A stretch of 64,000 bases of DNA, taken from assembly GCA_003971905.1 (NCBI GenBank), contig RSEE01000018.1, positions 124,001 to 188,000 on the forward strand, given 5' to 3'. Numbering within the stretch: position 1 is the first letter of the stretch; every line of letters begins with the position of its first letter. The position numbers and the translations under genes are program-made. Below, in pieces: positions 46,096 through 58,224 of this stretch. The notes under the pieces are model-generated. The model had not been told where the DNA came from. It saw only the letters and a list, made by a program, of their open reading frames with translations, and did not search any database. This DNA comes from Moniliella sp. 'wahieum'. Lineage: Eukaryota; Basidiomycota; Moniliellomycetes; Moniliellales; Moniliellaceae.

Positions 46096-47929
46096 ATGTC
46101 CGACTTCGTTGCGCCTGTGCATGCACCCCCCCTTGGCGATGACAAGAGCATGGCCAAGTTCCCCAGCAACGCCGATCTGCCCACCACGCACGTCGTCGCC
46201 GCTGGCGAGGACCAGCGTCACTTGTCGGATGACGACGAGCTGGCCGAGCGCATGGGCCATCACAGCGAATTTGCTCGTGAGTTCAAGAGCATGAGCACCA
46301 TCTCCTTTGCCTTTTCCATCATGTGCGTATTCACCACCGTTCTTCCCCCCTACCCTCTCTGTCCTTGGGCGCGTTTGGCGCAGCCCCCGCCCGTCCCCGA
46401 GCCCATCAAACTGACTGTTATCGCAGGGGTCTCGTTTCCTCTGTCGCCACCACGTTCAACTCGCCATACCAATCTGGTGGCCCCACTGCTGTCGTTTGGG
46501 CCTGGTTCATGGGTTCCTGCTTTAACCTCACCCTCGGTTCGGCCATTGCTGAGCTCGTCTCGGCCTACCTTCGGCTGGTGGCCTGTACTCTGCTGCTGGT
46601 CTGGTGGTTCCCCGCCGCTGGCGCCGTTGGTTGCTTGGGTTACTGGCTGGCTCAACTTTACTGGCCAGATTGCCGGCATTGCCGGCACGGCGTGGGGGTT
46701 GTCTTCGATGCTCTGGGCGTACGCGTATGTGGCCAATGGATACATCCCCGCCCAACAGCTACGGTTCCAACACGGGCGCCTATGTCGGCCTGTACATTGC
46801 CATCATGGTCATTCACGGTGCGATCTGCTGCTTCCCCAACAATGGCTGGCCCGCTTCACCTCAAGCTATGTGTTTATCAACTTGGGTGCAACTGTCGTCA
46901 CGTCCATCGTGTGCCTCGCTCGTACGCCCTCGGACCAGATGTTGAGCTCGCACGATGCCGTGGGCAACCTCCAAGACCTGACTGGCTGGGGCTCCAAGGC
47001 CATGGGCCTCTTTGTCGGCTTGCAATCGGTCCAGTTTGTCATGACGGACTATGACGCGAGTGCGCACATGTCTGAGGACATTGCGCGTGCCTCGTTTGCT
47101 GCTCCGGTGGCCATCTTTGTTGCTGTAGTAGGCACCGGGTTGTTTGGCCTCTTCCTCAACATTGCCCTCGTCTACTCTTCTGGTGGAATGGACTTGAGTG
47201 ATGTGACCACTATGCCCGGAGAGCTGATCTTTGCTCAGATTCTGCGCGTGCGTGCTACCAAAGTGGGCTTCCTCATTATCTGGCCCTTCATTATGGCCAC
47301 GGCCTGGTTTGTCATTCAAACCGCGCTCCAGGCCAATGCTCGCTCCTTCTATGCCTTCTCGCGCGATGGTGGCTTGCCCGACCGCAAGTTCTTTGCCAAG
47401 GTTAGCAAGAAGACCAAGCAGACGGTCAATGCGTCTGGCTCGTCGTCTTCCTTTGCATCATTCTCATTTTCCTTGCGTTTGCCTCGCGGGTCGCCGTGAC
47501 GGCGATCTTTTCCCTGTCGGCTGTGGGTATGGACACGTCCTACCTCATCCCCATTGTCTGCCGCCAAATTTTCCAAAACCACCCCGACGTGCAATTCAAG
47601 CCGGGTCCCTTTATCTCGGCCAAGGCCTGCTGTCGCGCGTGGTGAACGGCATTGCCATTGTTTGGACGTCGTTTGAGGTGACGGTGCTGTGCTTCCCGGT
47701 GATTCGGGACTATGACGCGTCGACGTTCAATTACTCGTGGGTCGTTGCGTTGGGAATTTTGTTGCTGGCAATGATTTGGTACGCGGCGTATGCGTGGCGC
47801 ACGTACCACGGCCCCGTCTCGTCGCTGCACAAGTCCCAGCTCGACAAGCTGGGCGTGGTGGACCGCGACAATGACCCCAGTGCCGAGTCGGACAGCCGGC
47901 CCGACACGCAGTCGGAAAAGGACCTTTGA
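46096..47929 (+). CDS. Amino-acid/GABA/choline permease, APC superfamily ACT type
   Basis: Proton symporter of the plasma or vacuolar membrane, of the family with UGA4 and HNM1. ATG at 46096 (MSDFVAPVHAPPLGDDKSM); the cytosolic N-terminus includes LAERMGHHSEFAREFKSMST, then SFAFSIM. A 104-nt intron (46323-46426) leads to GLVSSVATTFNSPYQSGGPT, FNLTLGSAIAELVSAYPSAG, WLNFTGQIAGIAGTAWGLSS, VGLQSVQFVMTDYDASAHMS, PVAIFVAVVGTGLFGLFLNI, FLIIWPFIMATAWFVIQTAL and ANARSFYAFSRDGGLPDRKF. After a frame break come ASRVAVTAIFSLSAVGMDTS and LGILLLAMIWYAAYAWRTYH. The end is acidic (SAESDSRPDTQSEKDL). TDYDASAHMSEDI and SRDGGLPD are family hallmarks. Frame breaks near 46575, 46760, 46850, 47435 and 47610. Substrate unknown. 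Confidence 0.88.
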
Positions 47930-48423
47930 AGAGCGCACCCCCCCCATCTTTTTGGGTTTGCTGGATACCTGTTTTTGCTTTTTGCTGGGCTTCACCCTGT
48001 CTATATATCGCACCGGGCCGTCGGCTTGGCATTGCTTCTGTCGGCGTTGTGGCCTCGCACCAACTACTTCACCTTCCACATCTTGTACGACTAGAAAAAC
48101 ACAAATTGATGATCGATCAATCGCTTTAATGTTCCTCCGGCTCTTCTCTCGACGCACGTCGTGTGATATAGAAAACAACCCACTACTAGTAGGATGGGAC
48201 GAACCAGATGATTTTCAGCCCTGGTTCGGGGTAACCGGTAATTGGGATGGGTTGACTTGCCGCTCGGTGCTGGGGGTTCTTCTTGCAGTTGGGAAAGATC
48301 ATCGCCGATTGGGGCGCACTATATTTATGTGGAGCACACAGGGAGGGAATTTCACCGTTCCAACGCACCTTTTCGGGGGTCCACCGTGCATTGGAGAGGG
48401 GCAAGCATGGTTGGTGTGGTACG
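47930..48423. other. 3' flank of permease gene
   Basis: No gene recognised. Probably holds the permease 3' untranslated region and terminator; a T-rich patch with ATAGAAAACAAC is near 48170. Confidence 0.4.
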
Positions 48424-48648
48424 TCAGGCAGCGATAGACGAGCGGGCGAGAGTCGGTGATACGCGAGCCAAGATGAGGGCGAGTGTGGCCAGGGGGCGGA
48501 AGGACTTGCCCTGAAAGGCACCACGTTGGACCAGAGCCTCCTTTATCTTGCTGCAGACCTGGGTGACAGCCAGAGCGCTCGGGCTATGGCGGCCGGTGGA
48601 TTGGGGGGGAGCGCCCCTCAGCGGCGCAGCCCGCACGGCGTCCGACAT
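48424..48648 (-). CDS. Possible small protein, unknown
   Basis: ATG at 48648 opens MSDAVRAAPLRGAPPQSTGR and runs to QVCSKIKEALVQRGAFQGKS, then FRPLATLALILARVSPTLAR with a stop at 48424, 74 residues, basic with a short hydrophobic stretch near the end. The upstream 255 bases are shared with PEX11. No family recognised; may be an extended transcript or chance. Confidence 0.3.
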   Translation of the reverse strand: MSDAVRAAPLRGAPPQSTGRHSPSALAVTQVCSKIKEALVQRGAFQGKSFRPLATLALILARVSPTLARSSIAA

Positions 48649-48904
48649 GGCCACGAAACAGGCGGCACAGGTACGGTGGGCCGAGTCGACTTGAACGTTC
48701 AATGTTAATGTTCAATGCGCCCTGGGACAATCGGCCACCTGTCACGTGCCCCACTCACACGCCTCGTCCGCCCCCGCCGGCTGGTCCCGGGCCGGCCGTG
48801 CACATCCGGCTGCGCCGTTGAAAAGATGCCCGCTTCCGGCCGGCCCTCCCGCCAGGCCACCCCGCCGTCCTCGCTGCCGCCACCGACCTCGCCACTTGCC
48901 CCCC
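48649..48904. promoter_or_regulatory. PEX11 upstream region with TGA-ACGT-TCA palindrome
   Basis: The 256 bases before PEX11 hold TTGAACGTTCAATGTTAATG (48692-48711), a heptad-type tract with ACGT between TGA and TCA, followed by GC-rich leader sequence. No TATA box seen. Confidence 0.5.
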
Positions 48905-49860
48905 ATGTCCGCCACCCCGGACGTGCCAGACACCTCCGCTCTCGTCCACCCGCCGCCGCGCACCGCCACCGACAATGTGCTCGGCTGCTTCCACCGCCTC
49001 CCGCCCCTGCCTGCCCTCGACCACCTCCTCCGCTTTCTTTCCACTTGGGGCGGCACCGACAAGGCGCTGATGCTGACCCAGTATGGCTCAAGATTGTCAT
49101 TGCACTCTTGCGTCTGTCTGCCCTTGTGCGCTTGCGCGCGTCGGCCAAGAGCGCGCCTTCCCTCGACTCGGCCTCCATCGCGCTCGTCCCGCCACTATCT
49201 AAGCTGAGCGCACTTGCTCCGACGCTCGTGTGCTCTACCGCATTTGGACCACCCTGGGCATTGTCCAGTGGATGGTATCCATGGAGCGCACGCCGCCGCT
49301 AACAAGACCTTGCTCAATATTGAGCGTCTTCAAGGCTGGAGCATGCTCATTTATGGACCCCTCGAGGCAGCCGCCTACCTTGCTGGGCACGGGATCCTGC
49401 CCATCTCGGTGCCAGCTCAGAACAAGCTCTGGCTCCACTCTTGCCGGCTGTGGGCTGCCTACACGGTCCTTCAGCTCGCCCACATTGCTGAGGACAGCCG
49501 CTTGCTCCGTGCCGATGCCCGAGCATTGGCCAAGAGCGCTCGTGCCCCCCCGCCCCGCTTTCCACTGCCTCGGCCTCGGCTGTAGCCGAAAAGGTGCCAT
49601 CGTCGGCATCCAAGTTGCAAGAGGCCAAAAAGCGTTGGCCCAGCGCAAGGATGCTTTGATCACCGACTTGTTTGTCCAACTAGGTTACCTTCCCTGACTG
49701 CTCACTGGTACGTTGTTCCTCCCGCACGACCACAGGGCCGCACGCTAACCTTGGCTCTAGGTCCCTCGAGGCTGGCTTCCTGCCGGACGTTTGGTGGTGG
49801 GTGTGTTTGGGGTTATTGCCTGCGCTGCTGGTATTCGGCGTACATGGGCGGCAACTGCGT
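48905..49860 (+). CDS. PEX11: Peroxisomal membrane protein PEX11
   Basis: Shapes and elongates the peroxisome membrane before division. ATG at 48905 (MSATPDVPDTSALVHPPP). Family blocks: LDHLLRFLSTWGGTDKALML then TQYGSRL (49020-49090), VIALLRLSALVRLRASAKSA, PLSKLSALASDARVLYRIWT then TLGIVQWMVS, NIERLQGWSMLIYGPLEAAA, QNKLWLHSCRLWAAYTVLQL, AHIAEDSRLLR, and KLQEAKKRW then RKDALITDLFVQLGYLPL. A 53-nt intron (49708-49760) joins LTAHW to SLEAGFLPDVW, and the end is GVFGVIACAAGIRRTWAATA with TGA at 49858-49860, the usual last membrane helix. About 260 residues as expected. One-base losses near 49085, 49225, 49300, 49585, 49640, 49694 and 49792. Confidence 0.9.
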
Positions 49861-51295
49861 GACCTGCTTACTAGCTGCTTACATCTTTGATGTACATACT
49901 AATTGTATCGTTCGGCGTTGCAGCCGATGAGCTAGACCTCCAGCGGCAAAATTAGCCAATACACTTGAAGAGGTTGGACCGCTAGTTACCGGTTACAGGT
50001 TTATGGGTGGTACTAGGATTACCGGCCACCGGTTGAGGGGGTACCGGGCCGTTTTGTGGTCCGGTTCTCACGAAGCGAGTTGCTAGTGTATGTTACGGGC
50101 TTGTGCCGAGGCACTTCGTGCGCGCGGGTATGTGGAAAGAACGAGCTTGGGTGGTTTGTAGCCAGGCAACCAAGCTTGCAGTATTGAAGGCGACAACTAG
50201 GACGCGTGGGAGCTGAGCTCAGCTGTTTGGACTGGAGGAGACCCATCGGGGATGGGCGCATTGCAGCAGAATCAATATCCGTTCAATATCATTCCAGGGG
50301 GCATTTGGCAAAGGGAAATGTGCATCCCCTGCATGCACCTCTTCGGAATCATTTGGGATCGGTGTAGCTGGCTGCTCACGGATCCTAAAGCCTATAACTC
50401 ATGCGCCTAGGTCAACCAATCTTTCAAGGGGCCCGGTTCAACCTGCGAGAGCAACGTCACTTTTGCTATGGTAATGCGGAACAGAAGCACTTCGCCGTTG
50501 CAGCCTCGTCATGCTAGAACGGGGTCCATCTGGTGTGTACGGGGCGCTGGTACCCGCGTCCATGTTTGATTAGCTTAATTCATGAAACGACTGATGGAAG
50601 ACCAACAAGTGGAGCAGGTATTGAACCGCTGTGTTGCCTATATCACGGGATGGGGAGGGAGGGGGGGCGGACTGGAGTCTCAACAACAACCGTTTTCAAC
50701 GGCCTCAATCTTTGTGGCCTACATATTGAACGGAAAGTGGATCGTGGAGGGACACATGTTGTCCGGCTCAAGCCCCTCAATAGAGAACACCGTCACACAA
50801 TACAGCTCAAAGGCTCCAATGGGTCAGACTGAAAGACAAGGTGATGGCAAACGAAGCGCATGTCAACTTGCCTCCGCTTGCAAGACCACAGAGGTCGTCA
50901 TCAATCGCAGACCATAACCAAATTGGGAAGGTTGAACAGACCATGCAACACCGGGAGGAGACGAGTGTGATGGAGGGCTGATCAGAAGCTCAATGGACCA
51001 GGAATGTAAAAAGTCCTTGTAGACAAAATGAAAAGCCCCAAAGCAGTAGAGGAGTGCACTCCTGGAGGCACTCAGACGCCACTGAAAGTCATTGGCCCCA
51101 ATTGATGTGCCTATTCCACACCAGTGCACGGGAACAGGGCATGAAGGGAGGAGGGAACGAAGGAACTCTGCCGTGCCTCCCAATGCAATAAAGGGGAGGA
51201 CCGGGGCCAAGAAACGCGATGAAGAAACTGAAGGCAGAACGGGTGACGTGGTCTAGGCCATGGATGTTCAGGTCGTTGCGCTGCCACTGTGAACG
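49861..51295. other. Interval between convergent PEX11 and ARF6
   Basis: Holds the 3' flanks of both genes. Minus frame 50863-51210 and plus frame 50582-50917 are protein-like in places but show no family, so neither is called. Confidence 0.4.
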
Positions 51296-51846
51296 TCAAG
51301 ATTTGGAAACGCTCTTGACGTTCGCAGAGAGCCAAGCAAGACCCTCGAACAAGCCCTCGCCCGTTGTGGCACAGGAAGGGTGGACAAACCAAGGCCGCCC
51401 CTTGAGCCTGGCGAGGCCCAGCATTTCTGTCACTTCCGTAGGGGTATAAGCACCGGGTATGTCTGTTTGTTGGCGAAGACAAGTAACAGGCAGTCTTTCA
51501 TCTCGCGGTCGGAGAGGATTCTGTGAAGAGCGGAGGAGGCCTCTGCCATGCGTTCCTTGTCGGCAGAGTCGACGACAAAAACAAGACCTTGGGTGCCAGT
51601 GTAGTAGTGCCGCCACAGAGGCCGGATCTTGTCCTGACCACCGACGTCCCAAACGTTGAATTTGACGTTGCGATATGTGACAGTCTCGACGTTGAACCCG
51701 ACGGTGGGGATGGTGGTGACCGACTTGTTCAGCTTGATCTTGTACAGGATCGTCGTCTTCCCGGCCGAATCGAGGCCGAGCATGAGGATGCGCATCTCTT
51801 TGTTGCCAAAGAGCTTTCCCAATGCCTTGCTGAACGATTGACCCAT
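51296..51846 (-). CDS. ARF6: Arf6-type small GTPase
   Basis: Small GTPase of the plasma membrane and endosomes, governing membrane traffic and polarity. ATG at 51846 gives [20 protein letters not shown] with Gly2 for myristoylation. Nucleotide motifs: GLDSAGKT (P-loop), PTVGFNVET (switch 1), [17 protein letters not shown] (switch 2), NKQD after restoring one lost G at about 51464, and CATTGEG. The residues [19 protein letters not shown] and [20 protein letters not shown] favour Arf6 (yeast Arf3) over Arf1. 183 residues, uninterrupted by introns. A PH-ArfGAP gene is in the same window, but linkage is distant. Frame is otherwise intact. Confidence 0.95.
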
Positions 51847-53776
51847 GGTAGCCGTGCTGACGGGGGCGGCGGGGAGAGGAAATTCGGGGGGACGGGGCGT
51901 GGGTCGCGGGGGGGTATGATGGAGGGAGGCAACGGGAGGCGGGCGGATGGGTGGGTGGCTGCTGCGCGCGGACGCACAGATGGCTGCGGAGGGGTCGTGC
52001 TTGAGGATCGGCTGCAAGTGGGGTAGGTGTGGCGCCGATCCACCGGCGATGCGATACGTATTGGTCGGCTGCGTTTGCTGTCGCATCTTGGGAGCCTGCG
52101 GGAGCCTGCTGGTGCAGCGCATCCTCACGCGTCCCAGCCGGCACCGCTTGCAATGTTTCACGGGGGTGCCGCAGTGCCCCGTTCTTCCGCAACCTACGAG
52201 TGTGGGTCGTGGATCACGTGACAGGCCGATTGTCTCCCCTCCTTGCACGGCTGCATGCTAGCCTTGCCACCACCGTAAAGGATGGATTATTGTTGTTCAG
52301 CGCGCAGGAGAGGTGGTGGGTTGCTTGTGAGCATACCAGTCTCTGCCTAGAGCAGCCGATGACTCAAGTCTCCAAAGGGGCTGCCTCTGCAGCTGGTAGT
52401 ACAGCGGCGATGGGGAAGTGTGTGCTTGTTTTGCTATAGTTCTCCGGGATGGGAGATATGATGAGGCGAACGCGGCCACACAACAGCCGGAGAGTCGCAC
52501 AACCATGCATATGATTGGGAAGCTTTACAGAGGAGAGCACCGAGGACCGTCGGCGTGTGCCTCTGTAACATGTCCCTGTGGCAAAAATGACTTGCGGTGC
52601 CCACCTCAGGTTAAGAAAGGCAGGAGCGATACCAGCGTTTTTTGCTTATATTGCCTGTGGTCGACGAGAGAGCGTGTATATATATCTACTACGTTTCGTC
52701 AAAATCCACCCTTGACCCAGGCACTTCGCATTATTTCTTTTGGGACTGTAGCCGATCGGTTTATCAACCCACAGCTTCTAGAGCGCTGCTCTTCATCTCC
52801 CAACAGTTGTCGCTCGATCGAGCACCTATCATGATTGTGTTGCAATCCTACCAGAGTCGGCTAACTTATTGGGTGGTTCTAGTGACATAAATACAAACCA
52901 TAGGGAGTGTGATAGCATTAGAAGCCTTTGGAGGATCAAGGAAAATATAAGTCAGTAAAGGAGGACCAAATCCTCAGGGAGTCTGATACAAAATCATGAT
53001 GGAAGAGGCCAAAATAGCATACCGGGAGGTGGCGCATGAGGTGCACGAGGAGAAGGAAATACTCGTGGGATTCCAGGAAAATGAGCTGCATTGACCCAGT
53101 TATTAGAGCAAAAAGTGAATGCTACAAGAACGCCAAAAAGTACCAGGCACGCATTCACAACCGTTCCTTCCTGTCCATATACCGTCAGAGACACGCGGCT
53201 ATTATTCCACCCAACTGGCCAACAAGAGTCTCATTTGTGGAGGTAGTTCATCGCTCACGTGTAGTACCACACTCATTCCTAGCTGTATCCACTCTCGTGG
53301 GTCATATCCAGGTTCTACGCGAGAAAGGGAGGGAGTCAGAGGATCCTGTGGCGTGCTGGCGACCCCACTGCGGCTTCCTCATCTAGTTCTGTGGTTGTGG
53401 CACGAGCACCCGCCGGATGAGCGAGCCTCGCAAGCTCAGCGTACCTTGGACGCTGTCTTCAGCTGTTTGCACATTATGCATGATATGAAAGCAGAGGTAG
53501 GGAATATAGGTCCCAAGTGGGCCATCATTGGAGGTGGAGACCATAGAAACCTGGGAAATTGGAGCTGGCAACAGTAGTCATAACAACCCTACCAATACGG
53601 TCACGGGCTGGTGATCATCAATTAGTGTACTTTAACTATTCAGATACAACCCTAGCGCCACTTTCCCGCAGCAGGGAAGCCCATTCCACGCGATCGGTTG
53701 TAGTGGTGGCCAGATTAGTGATCGACCCACCGACCAAGTATTCCTAAGTGTGCCTTTGGTCACCTCTGATTCTACC
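51847..53776. other. Upstream region of ARF6, no supported gene
   Basis: A GC-rich leader precedes ARF6 (to about 52270), with a CT-rich stretch on its strand. Further right the DNA is AT-richer. A short plus frame at 52998-53090 (MEEAKIAYREVAHEVHEEKE) is amphipathic and gene-like but ends after 30 residues. No gene called. Confidence 0.45.
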
Positions 53777-54196
53777 ATGAGTTACGTCGCCAAGGACCCT
53801 AAGGGCGATGCCCAGCCTCAGGCTCAGCAGCACAAGATTCGCATCACGCTGACCACAGCCGCAATCTCAAGAAGCTCGAGAAGGGTATGCTTTCTTTGCC
53901 TGTCGCAGAGTACGTTTGGCTTACCATTTCTCGTTTTAGTATGCTCGGACTTGGTAACGCGCTCTAAAGACAAGGGTCTGCGTGTCAAGGGCCCCGTCCG
54001 CCTTCCGACTAAGGTTCTTTCGTACGTTGTGCGCAAGTCGCCCTGCGGTGAAGGATCCAAGACCTGGGACCACTTTGAGATGAAGATCCACAAGCGTCTG
54101 ATTGACTTTTCCGGCACTTCGGAGGATGTCCGTCTCATCACCCGCTTCAACTTGGAGCCCGGTGTTGAGGTGGAGGTCACTATCATTAACGCTTAA
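53777..54196 (+). CDS. RPS20: 40S ribosomal protein S20 (uS10)
   Basis: Part of the small-subunit head. ATG at 53777: [20 protein letters not shown] then IRITLT. One base lost near 53855 hides [10 protein letters not shown] 55-nt intron at 53885-53939 (GTATGC to TTTTAG) splits the Val codon before [20 protein letters not shown]. The rest is canonical: [60 protein letters not shown] and TAA at 54194. About 120 residues, as in other eukaryotes. Confidence 0.95.
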   Translation: MSYVAKDPKGDAQPQAQQHKIRITLTTAAISRSSRRVCFLCLSQSTFGLPFLVLVCSDLVTRSKDKGLRVKGPVRLPTKVLSYVVRKSPCGEGSKTWDHFEMKIHKRLIDFSGTSEDVRLITRFNLEPGVEVEVTIINA

Positions 54197-57100
54197 GTTA
54201 TGGTTATGGCCCTTCCTCGCGGTCCACAGGATGCCGGATGCTGACTCATCTACCTTAGGTAAAATGAGCATCCGTCGGGGTGCACCTTTTCGTTCAAAAT
54301 GTACTAATCTATCGATGCATATTGGCAGTTATCCCTCTGTGTGGTGTTCAACGCGCTGCCTCTTTGAAGCGTGCTAATCGCTACTCATACATGGGGTACT
54401 CCTCATTGTCTATCCGGAAATATCATCCTGATGGGGACAAGCGGATTGCTGCTGATGCACTGATGGCTGATGTGACGAGGTTATGAATGCAGCTCCAAAA
54501 AACCGAACAGGAGGTGGTGGGAAAGGGCTGGCTTTCTATTAGCAGATGATACTAACGATGCCCTTCGGGCTCGACCCCAGAGAACAGCAACACAAGCCAC
54601 TGATTAAGGAAGGCCAATGGTGAACATCGTTCAATATATATGAGCGCTATGAGGGCTAAGCTTCAGTCAAGATCACAGACCATAACGGAAGGAGTTTGGG
54701 CAACAGAAAAGACCGTAGGTCAACATCAAGACCACGATGGAGATTGTCTATGTCGCGTATGGGCCATGTAGGGCATACGGGGAAGAGAAAGCAGAAAGAT
54801 GGATGAATAGTGACTGCAAGAGGATGCACCCCTACTATTGGAGGTCAATACTCAACCCTCCTGATGCGCCCATCCAGACTCATAGTACAGTGGTCAAGCA
54901 CACATAGCTAATCGAAAATGCCGGTAACAAGGTTCCGGATAGATATGTGAGGACTACGTACGAAGGGCAAGGCCCACAAGATTGTGCACCAGAAATTTCG
55001 ATTAGCCATGCACCCATACGGAAGACCGGGGTTCGATTCCGCGTCGAGTCACGTTTTCACTCTGTCCACCACTAGTCACTCCGGGTTGCTCCTCTCACAC
55101 CTCCAACTCGCTCAGGGGCGGGCGAAGGCAGGTGCCCGTCTGCCCGCTGCGTGAGGTCGGCCTCTGGGGGCCCTATGGTTGGCGGTGGTGGTGGTGTTAG
55201 CGCTTAGCTGTCCGGCGGGGGTACATGACCTGCATGGTGGGGCTGGTGGTCACTGTATACGTAGGCCAAGGCGCCTTATCGATCACCGGTCACCCTTCAA
55301 CCAACCCCTATTTGACCTCCGAAGCCTCCACTGTGTATACTCCGGCGAACCCCTGTCTCTTTAGCACTGGTGTGGCAGAATGCTTTAGATAGACTTTAGA
55401 GCTTTGGCCACCTCACCTCCTTCTTGATTGCAGTGCTCTACATCTCTCCCAAGGTTCTTCACCCAAATTCTGCGTTCTTCCGGTCTCCTCTGCATTAACA
55501 GGACTAAAACTGCTAGAAGGAAATATGGCGTTTGGAATCCGCCACTTTATTCAACAAGGCAGTATTTCCTTTTCAGGTGCCACAAGCATGCCTTACGCAT
55601 TACGCGTTACGCAGCAATAACCCTTTTCTTGGAGGGCAGGAGCATTCTCCAGCCACTGTAGCTCATCATGCATCTCATGATGATGCAATGCAATACGCCA
55701 TCAACTGCTTGCTCTCTATCTTCTGCAGTACTGATGCACTGATGCAATTGATGGACTGATGGACTGATGCTGAGCGCTGATCGGATACGGAGTACTGATG
55801 TACTGGTGGTACTGATGCAATGCTTGATGCATTTGGAATCCGAGCAAGCACCTGGGCGCTGCTCCACACTGCTCCCTGCTCGCGCTCCTATGCCTGCCCG
55901 ATGTAGATAGCAAAATCGATAGCAATTTGAAGGCGGTGAAGGGTCCAGCCGCCCTGCCCAGCCCTGCCCCGCCTGGACCAGCCCCAAACAATGGCAGCTG
56001 TGGATGTCTCTGTTGTTCCTGTTGATCGTGAGCGCGTCAGCGCCTCGCGCGTCACTCGTAACGTCAGCGATCAGGCCTTTGTGGCTCAGATCTCAGATCC
56101 TCAGAGGCGCTCAGGCGCTCAAGCTTCAAGGCGCGTTCGCCTTCAGACCTTCGCGCTTCTCAGATCTCAGACTGAGATCTCAGCGTCCAAGAAACACGTC
56201 ACCGACAGGGAGTCTGTGGGGGGTTATAGTTACTAGTTACTAGTTACTAACTACTTATCGATGATGGATGTCGATGTAATATGAACAAGTCAAAGCACCG
56301 ACGCCACTCTTCGCGCTACAGCCTGGTACGGCCTGCTATGGCAGGCTATGGTACCAACCCTATGGACATCTGAGGCCCCTCAGGCATCCGGCCCAAGGCC
56401 TCAGGAGGCATGAGCCCCAGGCCTTTAAGCTTTAAGTCTCAACGCCTCTATTGGGGGCTTTTTGGAATTTGATGCAATATTGACGCCTCAACTTACGCTT
56501 GAAGCTTGAAGCTCAAGAGCTTGGGCGTTCCTTGAGCGTTCCTTGAGCGTTCCACGTTCCTTGAGCACTTGGAGCTAGCTTGAAGGGCTTGGAGTGGGAT
56601 GCGTTAAGACCGTGCACGCGGCGAGCACGCGAGTTTGCTTGCGCGTGAGAACGAAGCGCGATTCTGGAAGCGCTGCTGCACAAAGCTACGCACTGCTACA
56701 CTTGCGAGAGCTCCGTCTCGGGTGAGACAGGCTATGCGGCTTGCACAGCAATTAGGGCACACAATAAGGCACGCAATGTAGTATTTACATGTTCCACGTC
56801 ACTAGTTATTCGCTCCGTCCCTTCCACCGCCCCCGGCTCCTATTCGCACCCTCCGGAGAACTACTCTATGCGCGCTTCCCCAACACAGAGAACAACACGC
56901 AACAGCTCCAACAGTCATCGACGTGAATCAGTAATCCCTACTGTTCTACCATGCGTCTTGCGTCTTGCATCAGATGCGCCTGTTCCGCTGCAGGGCGCAG
57001 CACATCCGTCTGAATGGGGACGGGAGTGGGATCGTGAGATGCTGTTAGTTTAGTGTTGAGCGCGTGGGGCATGTGTGGGATACATATGTTCGGACATCTC

Positions 57101-57700
57101 GGGGGCCGTCGCAACACAGCTGTGTGTGTCCTTCTGGCCGGTTCATCGATCTCATCGCGCTCATCGAGAGATACTCCTTAATCATTTTTTTCACGTTCAC
57201 GTCCATGCATCATGCACCCTTTCCATACGCGCGGTGGTCTGCGGTGGTGTGGAGAGCATCCTGTCCGCGACCTGTGTTGAATACGTTGAAGGGAGAGTCC
57301 GTGCACGGTACTCCCGTCGCTCTCGCGAATCGCTGTGGAGGCGGCGGTCAAGGGCTACTTACACAGTCCCCTGTGCTACCCCTGCAACGAACGCACGAAC
57401 CAGCCTCCCTCCCTTTGGGGCTATGCACTACGCCCATGGCGAGAGAGGCTGGATCCAGTGCAGATCACGCACGCAGATCACGCACAGCCCCTCCACCGGC
57501 TCCACTGCACCCTGGCGAGGTCTGGGTACCGTGCACCAGCCGGCAATCCCCTTTGAAGCTCGAGGCTTGAAGCTTCAAGGCTTGAAGCTGTCGAGTGGGT
57601 GCTGTGGCATGTCACTGAGTCTGCCAGGCCACCTCGCGGAGGCTTGAGAGGGAAGCACGTGCACAGTCCCCTCCTGGCCAACCCACCCCACCAACTGATC
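54197..57700. other. 3.5 kb without a supported gene, repeat-rich
   Basis: Left part (54.2-55.1 kb) is AT-richer and has an isolated tRNA-like B-box (GGTTCGATTCC, 55029-55039). 55.73-55.83 kb is a run of GTAC, TGCA and GCGC tetramers spaced by TGA. 56.03-56.25 kb is the densest heptad cluster of the window. 56.5-56.56 kb holds GAGCGTTCCTT repeats. Open frames here are short and unlike proteins. Confidence 0.5.
56086..56200. repeat. Mixed heptad tract with GATC and AGCT tetramers
   Basis: TCA-spaced GATC (56089-56092 and 56096-56099), then AGCT (56122-56125), and a second GATC group at 56162-56195 that is partly an inverted repeat (TCTCAGACTGAGA). Confidence 0.85.
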
Positions 57701-57740
57701 CGTGCACCGCCTGCAACAGCTTTCGTAGTCCCCGCCAAGC

Positions 57741-57748
57741 ATAAAAGG
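57741..57748 (+). promoter_or_regulatory. TATA-like box of the CipC-like gene
   Basis: ATAAAAGG about 105 bases before the start codon at 57849. Between it and the start lies a pyrimidine-rich leader (57775-57840) with CCTCTTCCCCAC repeated, a common arrangement in strongly expressed fungal genes. Confidence 0.6.
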
Positions 57749-57848
57749 AGCCCCTTCAACCCGTTTTCCGTCTTTCCCCACCCACCCCTCCTCTTCCCCA
57801 CCTCCTCTTCCCCACCTCCTCTTTCCGTTCAACTCATCTCTCTGCACA

Positions 57849-58224
57849 ATGGGCTTCTTTGGCGAGGACCACTACAACACCGTCGACAACTACGACGGCT
57901 CGACGAGCACAAGGCTAAGCTCTCGCACGAGGTGCTTGGCGGTGCCGCCGCCTTCGAGGCCGCTAAGGGTACGTCCCTCATCCCATTCACTTGGAAAGAA
58001 TGAATTGATTTGCTGACCCTGGTATGACAATTCATCAGCTTACGAGACCACCGCGCCAAGAACGGCGAGCCGGACGACCACGCTCGTGCCAAGGAGGTCC
58101 TTGCTGGCTTGGCTGGTGCCGCTGTCGATCGCCTGGCCGAGACAAGGGTCTCGACTTCGTCGACCGTGAGCGTGCCAAGCGTGAGGCTGAGAACCAGTCC
58201 TACCAGCAGTTCGGCTACAACTAA
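57849..58224 (+). CDS. CipC-like stress-responsive protein (DUF3759)
   Basis: Small soluble fungal protein, related to concanamycin-induced CipC of Aspergillus; molecular role unknown. ATG at 57849: MGFFGEDHYNTVDNYDGS, then EHKAKLSHEVLGGAAAFEAA. A 70-nt intron at 57969-58038 joins to AYE, then HRAKNGEPDDHARAKEVLAG, LAGAAVDRLAET, KGLDFVDRERAKREAENQSY and QQFGYN, stop at 58222-58224. Three one-base losses (near 57901, 58046 and 58142) split a protein of only about 110 residues; each is in or next to a doubled base. The promoter has a TATA-like box and a pyrimidine leader. Confidence 0.92.

Noticed and set aside
54915..54945. GGTAACAAGGTT resembling the end of 18S rRNA
   Set aside because: Similarity covers about a dozen bases only and the flanks do not continue.
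54950..55050. Possible tRNA gene from a perfect B-box GGTTCGATTCC
   Set aside because: No matching acceptor strand or A-box at a suitable distance; the T-stem has a mismatch. Perhaps a decayed tRNA.
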